A program made the position numbers and the translations under genes. Of a DNA stretch of 5,557 nucleotides, positions 1 through 5,189 are shown one piece after another; positions within the stretch are counted from its first letter, which is position 1, and the number at the start of each line of letters is the position of its first letter. The notes beneath the pieces are model-generated. The model was not told the origin of the DNA. It saw only the letters and a program-made list of their open reading frames with translations, and ran no database searches. This DNA comes from Burkholderiales bacterium (lineage in GTDB: Bacteria > Pseudomonadota > Gammaproteobacteria > Burkholderiales > Burkholderiaceae_C): positions 1 to 5,557 of the forward strand of contig CANHBY010000125.1 in the NCBI GenBank assembly GCA_947458895.1, written 5' to 3'.

Positions 1-1
1 C

Positions 2-172
2 CCCGAGGATATTTTCGACATTGCCGCCGCACACCGTTTCACCCAAACCCGCCAAGAGGCCTTAGGGCGAGCGGTGGGCCCAGACGCCTTGGTGGTGGAT
101 GTCGAGGCATCCCAACTGGCCGTGGCCCTGGTGAACCGCTACCACGCAGTGAAGAAAGCGGGGATGCTTTGA
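2..172 (+). CDS. C-terminal end of an unrecognised protein (5' partial)
   Basis: An open frame enters from the left edge and ends at a TGA at 170-172, giving the last 56 residues (PEDIFDIAAAHRFT... to ...NRYHAVKKAGML). The composition is that of a normal soluble protein: an amphipathic N-terminal stretch, a short hydrophobic strand-like segment (ALVVDVE, residues 29-35 of the fragment), then a helix-like tail ending in a basic KK pair. Codon use is GC-rich and matches the downstream genes, which supports real coding. I do not recognise the family from this tail and assign no function. The next gene starts 377 bases away, so this gene probably ends its own transcription unit, although I see no strong terminator behind it. 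Confidence 0.72.
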   Translation, partial: PEDIFDIAAAHRFTQTRQEALGRAVGPDALVVDVEASQLAVALVNRYHAVKKAGML

Positions 173-269
173 GCTTTGTCGCAGGAGATCCGGTTTTGCT
201 GATCACTGCCCAGGGGGCCCACCTTGTTCGCCACTCTTACGCAAAATCTCTGCCTCACCGGTGGCCGAC

Positions 270-298
270 CCGACCCAGGCACGGCCCCATGCTATAAA
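270..298 (+). promoter_or_regulatory. Candidate sigma-70 promoter with extended -10
   Basis: TATAAA at 293-298 is preceded directly by TGC (290-292), which forms an extended -10 element. A poor -35 (CCGACC, 270-275, 3 of 6 consensus bases) lies 17 bases upstream, as is often seen with extended -10 promoters. Transcription would begin near 305, which gives lplT an untranslated leader of about 245 bases, or drives a separate short transcript. This is motif matching by eye only. Confidence 0.33.
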
Positions 299-456
299 CC
301 GAAATCTAGTGTTTGACCGGTATTTTCGTCGGCAAGCAGTAATCCGTATTGTCGGTGGTTTGACGAGTTTCCACCCTACGCGGGGCCCCAGCTTTGAGCC
401 CGGTGGGGTCGCGCAGTCCTGCTTTTGGGGCCCGCGGGGCGGCCAGGGCTTCTGGA

Positions 457-486
457 TTGACGCTCAAACACGCTGCAGACGATGAT
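457..486 (+). promoter_or_regulatory. Candidate proximal promoter for lplT
   Basis: TTGACG (457-462, 5 of 6 consensus bases) is followed after 18 bases by GATGAT (481-486, 4 of 6). The start of transcription would fall near 493-495, about 55 bases before the lplT ATG. The dyad at 482-508 is centred on that point. The -10 match is only moderate. Confidence 0.3.
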
Positions 487-508
487 GCCGGGAAGAGATC
501 GGCATCGT
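482..508 (+). promoter_or_regulatory. Inverted repeat upstream of lplT (operator-like dyad or leader hairpin)
   Basis: GATGCCG (484-490) and CGGCATC (500-506) form a perfect 7-base inverted repeat around a 9-base loop. One G-U pair and one A-T pair extend the stem to nine pairs (482-508). No T-run follows, so it is not an intrinsic terminator. Its position over the predicted transcription start of the proximal promoter candidate would suit a repressor operator. It could equally be a leader RNA hairpin ending about 40 bases before the lplT start. Confidence 0.4.
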
Positions 509-549
509 GAGCACCCTATAAAGAAGCAGGAACAGCGAGACAAGGTCGA

Positions 550-1830
550 ATGAAAAAAGGGTTCTACACCATCATGTCGGCGCAGTTTTTCAGCTCGCTG
601 GCAGACAACGCACTTTTCGTGGGGGCGGTGAAGCTTCTCCAAGAGTCAGACGCCCCTGGTTGGCAGGAAGCCGGGCTGGTGCCCATGTTTGCCCTGTTTT
701 ATGTGCTGCTGGCGCCGTTCGTGGGGCCCTTCGCTGATGCCTTTCCTAAAGGCCGGGTGATGTTCATTTCGAACCTCATCAAGGTGGTGGGCTGCTTGAT
801 GATGCTCTTCGGTGCGCACCCCATGGTGGCTTATGCCGTTGTGGGGCTGGGTGCGGCGGCCTACTCGCCTGCTAAGTATGGGATCTTGACGGAGCTTTTG
901 CCCAGCTCTCAACTGGTCAAGGCCAACGGTTGGATCGAGGGGCTCACGATTGCCTCCATCATTCTGGGGGTTGTCTTGGGCGGCTTGTTGCTGGGGCCGA
1001 AGCTCTCGTCGATGATCATCGGGCTGGATATTCCTTGGGTCGATCTCCCCATGACAACAGCCCCAGAAGCGGCCCTGTCAGCGATCATTTGCTTTTATGT
1101 CCTGGCCGCGCTGTTTAACTTGCGTATACCGCTGACGGGCGCGCCCATGCAGCCCTTGAGTCAAAACCCGGTGAGCATGGTGGCGGATTTTTTCCGCTGC
1201 AACACACTGCTGTGGCGCGACAAGCTGGGCCAAATTTCCCTGGCCACCACCACGCTGTTTTGGGGTGTTTCGGGCAACATGCGCTACATCGTGTTGGCTT
1301 GGGCTGCAGCCGCGCTGTCCTACTCCACAGAGAGCGCCTCCGCCTTGGTCGGTGTGGTGGCCATCGGTACGGCAGCGGGCGCAGTGGTGGCTTCGATGCG
1401 CATGCGGCTGGATGAGGCCCTCGGTGTGATTCCTTTGGGCATTGCCATGGGCGTGTTGGTGCTGGCCTTGAACTTTTGCACTTCGATCACTTTGGCGATT
1501 CCGGTCCTGATTGTGCTGGGGGCACTGGGCGGCTTCTTGGTGGTGCCCATGAACGCGCTGTTGCAGCACCGCGGTCATAAACTGATGGGCGCGGGGCGCT
1601 CCATCGCGGTCCAAAATTTCAACGAGCAGTTGTGCATTCTGTTGCTCGGTGCGCTGAATGCTGGACTGACCCAGTATGGCTGGTCAGCGTTCTCGGTCAT
1701 CACGACGTTTGGGCTGCTGGTAGCGACGGTCATGTGCGTGATCAAGCTCTGGCATCAGCGAAATCTGCGCCGTCACCCGGACGAAGTGGGGCGCCTTCTG
1801 CAAATTGCCCGCGGCGACCAGAACTCGTGA
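550..1830 (+). CDS. lplT: Lysophospholipid transporter LplT (MFS family)
   Basis: This 426-residue membrane protein matches LplT, the inner-membrane flippase that brings lysophospholipids such as lyso-PE to the cytoplasmic leaflet for re-acylation. It is somewhat longer than E. coli LplT (about 400 residues). Family features seen: an N-terminal SAQFFSSLADNALF segment (10-23, with the Asp-Asn pair at 19-20), APFVGPFADAFPKGRV (55-70, the cytoplasmic loop between the second and third membrane helices), and GAAAYSPAKYGILTELL (101-117) followed by LVKANGWIEG (122-131). Many hydrophobic helices follow, with a basic C-terminal tail. The ATG at 550 is chosen because it is the family-like start and has AAGG four bases upstream (542-545). 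The usual acyltransferase partner aas is not adjacent and not fused; the next gene is an EamA transporter overlapping by four bases. Recognition is from remembered family sequence, and function is inferred from it. Confidence 0.92.
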   Translation: MKKGFYTIMSAQFFSSLADNALFVGAVKLLQESDAPGWQEAGLVPMFALFYVLLAPFVGPFADAFPKGRVMFISNLIKVVGCLMMLFGAHPMVAYAVVGLGAAAYSPAKYGILTELLPSSQLVKANGWIEGLTIASIILGVVLGGLLLGPKLSSMIIGLDIPWVDLPMTTAPEAALSAIICFYVLAALFNLRIPLTGAPMQPLSQNPVSMVADFFRCNTLLWRDKLGQISLATTTLFWGVSGNMRYIVLAWAAAALSYSTESASALVGVVAIGTAAGAVVASMRMRLDEALGVIPLGIAMGVLVLALNFCTSITLAIPVLIVLGALGGFLVVPMNALLQHRGHKLMGAGRSIAVQNFNEQLCILLLGALNAGLTQYGWSAFSVITTFGLLVATVMCVIKLWHQRNLRRHPDEVGRLLQIARGDQNS

Positions 1831-2741
1831 TTCGCGATTCGGCCCGCGCGCTGCCAACTCTGGCGTTGGTGTTCAATGCGCTGACATGGGGTTTGTCGTG
1901 GTGGCCTCTGCGTCACCTGGAAGCGCTGGGGCTGCATCCCTTGTGGGCTACGGCGCTGGTCTTTGGCGTGGCCTCGCTGGGGATTGGCCTGGTCCAGCCC
2001 AAGGCGTGGCAACAGTTGGCAGTCTCGCCGACGTTGTGGCTGGTGATGCTGGCTGCCGGAGCCACCAATGCTGCTTTCAACTGGGCGGTCACTGAGGGCG
2101 ACGTGGTACGGGTTGTGCTGCTCTTTTACCTGATGCCCCTGTGGGCCGCCTTGCTCGCCTGCTGGATCTTGAAAGAGCCATTGACACTGTTGGCGCTGGT
2201 GCGTGTGGCTTTGGCGCTCGGCGGGGCGGCTGTGGTGTTATGGCCCCACGGCGCTGTGGGGGTAGGCGCTTTGCCGCTGCCCAGCTCACTGCCCGATGTG
2301 CTGGGTTTGGCGGGTGGATTTTGCTTTGCGCTGAACAATGTGCTGTTACGCAAAGAGTCCCAGCGCAGCGGCACCAGCCGTGCGCTGGCCATGTTCGTGG
2401 GCGGCGTGGTGGTGGCGGGGGCCACCGCAGCGGTTTTGACAGCCTCGGCCAAAATAGCCCCTGTACCTGCCGTGGCCTGGCCCTGGCTGGCGGGTGTGTT
2501 GGGCTTGAGTCTGGTATTTTTAAGCAGCAACTTTGCGCTTCAATATGGCGCTGCGAGGCTGCCAGCCAACGTGGCTGCAATCATCATGTTGAGCGAGGTT
2601 TTGTTTGCCACCTTATCGGCCGTCTGGCTGGGCGCAGCAGAGCTGCGGCCCCAGGTGTTTTGGGGTGGCGCGCTCATCATGCTGGCGGCGGCTTTGTCTT
2701 TGTTGCCTGAGCGCTGCGAATCAACTCTCAAGGAGTCTTGA
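1827..2741 (+). CDS. EamA/DMT-family transporter (RhaT/YdcZ-type permease)
   Basis: This 304-residue, very hydrophobic protein has two repeated halves of about five membrane helices each, as expected for EamA (formerly DUF6) drug/metabolite transporters. The first half ends in LLFYLMPLWAALLACWILKE (98-117). The second ends in ANVAAIIMLSEVLFATLSAV (247-266), then PQVFWGGALIMLAAAL (275-290). An Asn-rich small-residue motif (GATNAAFNWAV, 78-88) is also typical. The start is GTG at 1827, which overlaps the lplT stop as GTGA. The frame stays open further upstream, but that part is a shadow of lplT. There is no good Shine-Dalgarno sequence, so translation probably depends on coupling to lplT. The substrate cannot be read from sequence; family members export amino acids, metabolites or drugs. 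Nothing is missing or broken. Confidence 0.88.
   Translation: MIRDSARALPTLALVFNALTWGLSWWPLRHLEALGLHPLWATALVFGVASLGIGLVQPKAWQQLAVSPTLWLVMLAAGATNAAFNWAVTEGDVVRVVLLFYLMPLWAALLACWILKEPLTLLALVRVALALGGAAVVLWPHGAVGVGALPLPSSLPDVLGLAGGFCFALNNVLLRKESQRSGTSRALAMFVGGVVVAGATAAVLTASAKIAPVPAVAWPWLAGVLGLSLVFLSSNFALQYGAARLPANVAAIIMLSEVLFATLSAVWLGAAELRPQVFWGGALIMLAAALSLLPERCESTLKES
2730..2735 (+). promoter_or_regulatory. Ribosome binding site of the peroxidase gene
   Basis: AAGGAG at 2730-2735 is a strong Shine-Dalgarno match seven bases before the ATG at 2743. It lies inside the last codons of the EamA gene. It fixes the start at 2743 and rules out the longer in-frame extension reaching back into the EamA gene. 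Confidence 0.8.
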
Positions 2742-2742
2742 A

Positions 2743-3228
2743 ATGACGACGATCTACGACTTCGAAGCAGTATCTATCCAAGGCGAAAAATTCCGGTTTG
2801 CGGACCACCGAGACAAGGTTTTCTTGATCGTCAACACGGCCAGTAAGTGTGGCTTCACCCCCCAATTTGCTGGCCTTGAAAAGCTGTGGGAAACCTATGG
2901 CCCACGAGGCTTGATGGTGGTTGGTTTTCCCAGCAATGAGTTTGGCAAGCAAGACCCCGGCAGCGACCGCGAGATTGCTTCGTTTTGTCAGCTCAACTAT
3001 GGCGTCACCTTTCCCATGATGCGCAAGATCGAGGTCAATGGCGCCGGCGCCCACCCGCTTTGGGCTTGGCTGAGGCGAGAGGCCTCGGGGGTGCTGGGCA
3101 CCACATCCATCAAGTGGAACTTCACCAAGTTTTTGGTCGGCAAAGAGGGTCGGGTTCTCAAGCGCTATGCGTCCACTGATAAACCTGAAGCATTGATCGA
3201 TGACATTGAAAGCGCCTTGGCCCCTTAG
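2743..3228 (+). CDS. Glutathione peroxidase family protein, two-cysteine (probably thioredoxin-dependent)
   Basis: The 161-residue protein is a full-length GPx-family thiol peroxidase without signal peptide, so cytoplasmic. It would reduce hydrogen peroxide and organic hydroperoxides. The peroxidatic Cys36 sits in NTASKCGFTPQF (31-42). The rest of the catalytic tetrad is visible: Gln70 in FPSNEFGKQDPG (62-73), and Trp125 and Asn126 in KWNFTKFLV (124-132). A second cysteine, Cys82, lies in FCQLNYGVTFPMM (81-93), the resolving position of yeast Gpx3/Orp1 and plant GPX-like enzymes, which are reduced by thioredoxin rather than glutathione. E. coli BtuE belongs to the same family. The start is ATG 2743 with AAGGAG seven bases upstream. 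The gene begins one base after the EamA stop, which indicates co-transcription and probably coupled translation. The family call is certain; the electron donor is inferred. Confidence 0.95.
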   Translation: MTTIYDFEAVSIQGEKFRFADHRDKVFLIVNTASKCGFTPQFAGLEKLWETYGPRGLMVVGFPSNEFGKQDPGSDREIASFCQLNYGVTFPMMRKIEVNGAGAHPLWAWLRREASGVLGTTSIKWNFTKFLVGKEGRVLKRYASTDKPEALIDDIESALAP

Positions 3229-3265
3229 GAAACCTCTGCAAAACCCCTACCGAATAAAGAGCCCC

Positions 3266-4468
3266 ATGTTCGAACATGTTGAAGCCTACCCAGGCGACCC
3301 GATCTTGACCCTGAACGAGGCGTTTGGCCAAGACCCCCGCCCCGAAAAAATCAACCTCTCCATCGGCATTTACTTTGACGACGCCGGGCAGTTGCCTGTG
3401 ATGCGGGCCGTGCGTGAAGCCGAAGCGCAAATCGCGCCCACCCTCGGTGCGCGGCCTTACCTGCCCATGGAGGGCCTCGCGCCTTATAGGCAGGCTGTGC
3501 AGGCGCTGTTGTGGGGTGCAGGCCATGAGGCTGTGACGAGTGGGCGCATCGCGACCATTCAAACGATCGGCGGCTCGGGTGGCTTGAAGGTGGGCAGTGA
3601 TTTCCTGAAGCGCTACTTCCCTCAGAGCGAGGTTTGGGTGAGCGACCCCACATGGGACAACCACCGTGCCATGTTTGAAGGCGCTGGCCTCAAAGTCCAC
3701 ACCTATCCCTACTACGACCCCCTTGCCGGCGGGTTGCGGTTCGAGGAGATGCTGGCCACATTCAAAGGCTTGCCGGAGCGCAGCATCGTCTTGCTGCACG
3801 CCTGCTGCCACAACCCCACGGGTGTTGATCTTTCGGCGGCCCAGTGGAACGCCCTGATACCGGTCATTCAGTCGCGCCGGCTCATTCCGTATCTGGACAT
3901 TGCCTATCAAGGTTTCGGTGATGGCCTGGAGCAAGACGCCCATGCCTTGCGAACCCTCACGGATGCCGGCATCAGTTTCTTCTGTGCCAATTCTTTTTCG
4001 AAGAGTTTCTCCTTGTATGGCGAGCGCGTGGGGGGCTTGAGCGTGGTATGCCCAGATGCTGCTCAGGCGGCCCGGGTGCTGGGTCAACTGAAGGCCACGA
4101 TTCGCAAGAACTACAGCAGCCCCCCCACCTATGGCGCACGGGTAGTGGCCCAGGTGCTGCAAAGCCCCGAGTTGCGTGTCCTGTGGGCTGGCGAGCTGGA
4201 CACCATGCGGCAGCGGATCCGCTTGATGCGTCAGCGCTTGGCCGATGGTTTGGGCCAGGCTTTGCCGGGGCACGATGTGAGCCGGTTCGTGAACCAGCGC
4301 GGCATGTTCAGTTATACCGGGTTGAGCGAGTCACAGGTTGATACCTTGCGGCACTCGCATGCGGTTTACCTGGTTCGTTCTGGGCGCATGTGTGTGGCGG
4401 GTTTGAATGCCGGAAATGTGGATAAAGTCACGCAGTCGCTGGCCGCAGTCATTCGTGATGCGACTTGA
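3266..4468 (+). CDS. tyrB: Aromatic amino acid aminotransferase (class I, TyrB type)
   Basis: This 400-residue protein is a complete fold-type I PLP aminotransferase of the AspC/TyrB subgroup, exchanging amino groups between 2-oxoglutarate/glutamate and aromatic or acidic amino acids in the cytoplasm. Visible residues: Trp130 (DPTWDNH), Asn183 (HNPTG), Asp211 and Tyr214 (YLDIAYQGFG), the PLP Schiff-base Lys246 in ANSFSKSFSLYGERVGG, Arg254, Arg280 in IRKNYSSPPTYG (side-chain carboxylate binding) and Arg374 in RSGRMCVAGLN (alpha-carboxylate binding). Spacing from the lysine to these arginines (8, 34 and 128 residues) equals that of E. coli AspC. The SKSFSLYGERVGGLSVV stretch is closer to E. coli TyrB than AspC, so aromatic specificity is favoured. 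ATG 3266 fits the family N-terminus (MFEHVEAYPGDPILTLNEAF); AAAGAG lies four bases before it. The gene starts 37 bases after the peroxidase. Aspartate preference remains possible. Confidence 0.9.
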   Translation: MFEHVEAYPGDPILTLNEAFGQDPRPEKINLSIGIYFDDAGQLPVMRAVREAEAQIAPTLGARPYLPMEGLAPYRQAVQALLWGAGHEAVTSGRIATIQTIGGSGGLKVGSDFLKRYFPQSEVWVSDPTWDNHRAMFEGAGLKVHTYPYYDPLAGGLRFEEMLATFKGLPERSIVLLHACCHNPTGVDLSAAQWNALIPVIQSRRLIPYLDIAYQGFGDGLEQDAHALRTLTDAGISFFCANSFSKSFSLYGERVGGLSVVCPDAAQAARVLGQLKATIRKNYSSPPTYGARVVAQVLQSPELRVLWAGELDTMRQRIRLMRQRLADGLGQALPGHDVSRFVNQRGMFSYTGLSESQVDTLRHSHAVYLVRSGRMCVAGLNAGNVDKVTQSLAAVIRDAT

Positions 4469-4521
4469 TGTGCCGCAATTCGTGGCGTTTTCCCTGTTTT
4501 GGGGCGTATTGGCTCGCTAAC

Positions 4522-4540
4522 GTGCGGAACTGCCTCGCAC
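4522..4540 (+). repeat. Small inverted repeat between tyrB and the PilZ gene
   Basis: GTGCG (4522-4526) and CGCAC (4536-4540) flank a 9-base loop as a perfect 5-base inverted repeat in the 133-base gap. No T-run follows, so it is not a convincing terminator. It could be a weak regulator site upstream of the TTGACA at 4563, or chance. Confidence 0.25.
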
Positions 4541-4562
4541 AGGTCGCCGTATTGCGTATATC

Positions 4563-4592
4563 TTGACAGCATGTTCTCCTCTAACCTATGCG
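4563..4592 (+). promoter_or_regulatory. Candidate promoter for the PilZ gene
   Basis: A perfect -35 consensus TTGACA (4563-4568) is followed after 18 bases by TATGCG (4587-4592), a poor -10 with only the leading TAT matching. Transcription would start close to 4599, only a few bases before the GTG at 4602, implying an almost leaderless message. The -35 is strong but the -10 is weak, so support is moderate at best. Confidence 0.35.
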
Positions 4593-4601
4593 AGTTCGAA
4601 C

Positions 4602-5033
4602 GTGCCTGACGATCCTCAAGCTGCTTTGTCGAGCGATACCCAGACGCCTCCCGGTCCGGGCGAAGCAGCTTCGCCCAAAGGCGGGCTTGAGAATCGGGCT
4701 GCGGTTCGCGTCAACATCACCTGGAAGGGCCGGCTGATGCTGCCTCCGGGTACCGTGCTGGAAGTCAAAACAGCCGATATCAGCAAATCCGGCGTTGGCT
4801 TGGTCGGCCATCAGCCCCTGCCTGCGCAGACGGTGCTGCAATTGGCGTTGCAGGTTCCCCATCCAACCATTGCGGGCAACTTCACGGTCATCTCAGGGCG
4901 CGTGAAGGTGGTTTTCCAAGTGATGCGCGGCGGTGAGTTTCGAGCGGGTGCGCAATGGGTCGAATTACCCGATGCCTACCGGGCCTTGCTCTCCAACTTG
5001 GTCGAGCGTTTGGCTGTCAAGCCTGACAGCTGA
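4602..5033 (+). CDS. PilZ-domain protein, predicted c-di-GMP receptor
   Basis: From GTG 4602 this is a 143-residue soluble protein: a Pro/Ser/Gly-rich disordered N-terminus (1-28), then a single PilZ domain. Both parts of the c-di-GMP-binding signature are intact: RxxxR (Arg32-A-A-V-Arg36) and DxSxxG (Asp59-I-Ser61-K-S-Gly64, in TADISKSGVGLVG). The following beta-rich region ends in FRAGAQWVELPDAYRALLSNLVERL, the usual PilZ closing strand and helix. Stand-alone PilZ proteins transmit c-di-GMP signals to motility, pili or polysaccharide systems; the partner is unknown here. The start is uncertain: an in-frame TTG at 4563 would add 13 residues but has no Shine-Dalgarno sequence and coincides with a TTGACA -35 box. 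The first in-frame upstream stop is at 4518-4520. GTG 4602 also lacks a clear ribosome site. The domain call is firm. Confidence 0.85.
   Translation: MPDDPQAALSSDTQTPPGPGEAASPKGGLENRAAVRVNITWKGRLMLPPGTVLEVKTADISKSGVGLVGHQPLPAQTVLQLALQVPHPTIAGNFTVISGRVKVVFQVMRGGEFRAGAQWVELPDAYRALLSNLVERLAVKPDS
5010..5033 (+). terminator. Hairpin over the PilZ stop codon, possible terminator
   Basis: GCTGTCA (5013-5019) and TGACAGC (5024-5030) pair perfectly around a 4-base loop (AGCC). Two G-U pairs and one T-A pair extend the stem to ten pairs, the 3' arm running through the TGA stop. Only TTT follows (5034-5036), so the U-tract is poor for an intrinsic terminator. It may still pause polymerase or protect the 3' end of the transcript. 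Confidence 0.45.
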
Positions 5034-5066
5034 TTTCAGATCGATGGAGCCCTGGTGGGTGGCCAT

Positions 5067-5096
5067 GTTCGGCCTTGGCTTGGCCTTTGCCCGAAC
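5067..5096 (+). repeat. Inverted repeat between the PilZ gene and phaM
   Basis: GTTCGG (5067-5072) and CCGAAC (5091-5096) form a perfect 6-base inverted pair around 18 bases. Two GGCC blocks (5071-5074 and 5082-5085), spaced by seven bases, can pair as an alternative inner stem. No T-run follows, so a terminator role is doubtful. It lies about 95 bases before the phaM start. Confidence 0.25.
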
Positions 5097-5145
5097 GCGT
5101 GGGGCCTGAGCGACTTGTATCAAAAGCCCGCCAGCTGAAACAGAG

Positions 5146-5151
5146 CACAAT
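5146..5151 (+). promoter_or_regulatory. Possible -10 element upstream of phaM
   Basis: CACAAT (5146-5151) matches the -10 consensus at four of six positions and lies about 39 bases before the phaM ATG, a sensible distance. No acceptable -35 is seen at the right spacing; TTGTAT (5115-5120) is 25 bases upstream, which is too far. Weak evidence only. Confidence 0.2.
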
Positions 5152-5189
5152 CCGCACACCCCACTCTCAATCATGAAAGCGCAAATCGT

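Larger units (their letters stand above)
173..549. other. 377-base intergenic region with promoter-like motifs and inverted repeats
   Basis: No convincing gene is seen. A GTG-started frame of 74 codons (261-485) exists, but its translation is rich in Arg, Gly and Pro, resembles no protein I know and has no ribosome binding site, so I do not call it. The stretch holds an extended -10-like motif (290-298), a second promoter-like pair close to lplT (457-486), a 7-bp stem (384-390 with 404-410), a distant perfect 7-base inverted pair TTTGAGC/GCTCAAA (393-399 with 462-468), a CCCGCGGG palindrome (431-438), and a dyad at 482-508. GTTTGAC occurs twice (311-317 and 358-364). Confidence 0.6.

Noticed and set aside
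381..440. GC-rich stems near 384-438 as an intrinsic terminator of the left-edge gene
   Set aside because: They lie over 200 bases beyond the stop and lack a U-tract.
261..485. 74-codon GTG-started frame in the gap before lplT
   Set aside because: No ribosome binding site, Arg/Gly/Pro-rich composition and no resemblance to a known small protein. The gap is better read as regulatory DNA.
1078..1614. Minus-strand open frame of 178 codons within lplT
   Set aside because: The translation is dominated by His, Gln and Arg, the reverse image of membrane-helix codons, and lies entirely inside lplT.
1632..1826. Upstream in-frame extension of the EamA gene
   Set aside because: The added residues are out-of-frame lplT sequence with no EamA or membrane character. 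The GTG at 1827 gives a normal family length and a typical 4-base overlap.
2089..2710. Overlapping frames on both strands inside the EamA gene
   Set aside because: Their translations are low-complexity Arg/Pro/Ala or Gly/Cys-rich chains, while the EamA frame gives a textbook ten-helix permease.
3200..3265. Upstream in-frame extension of the aminotransferase by 22 residues
   Set aside because: It starts inside the peroxidase gene. The family N-terminus begins naturally at ATG 3266.
3158..4273. Long minus-strand open frame of 371 codons opposite the aminotransferase
   Set aside because: It lies almost wholly antisense to a clearly real tyrB-type gene, its translation is rich in Gln, His, Arg and Gly with no recognisable domain, and GC-rich third positions commonly open such antisense frames.
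4469..4520. Possible terminator after the aminotransferase (CCCTGTTTTGGGG region)
   Set aside because: The stem would be only about three pairs and no T-run follows it. I cannot support a terminator here.
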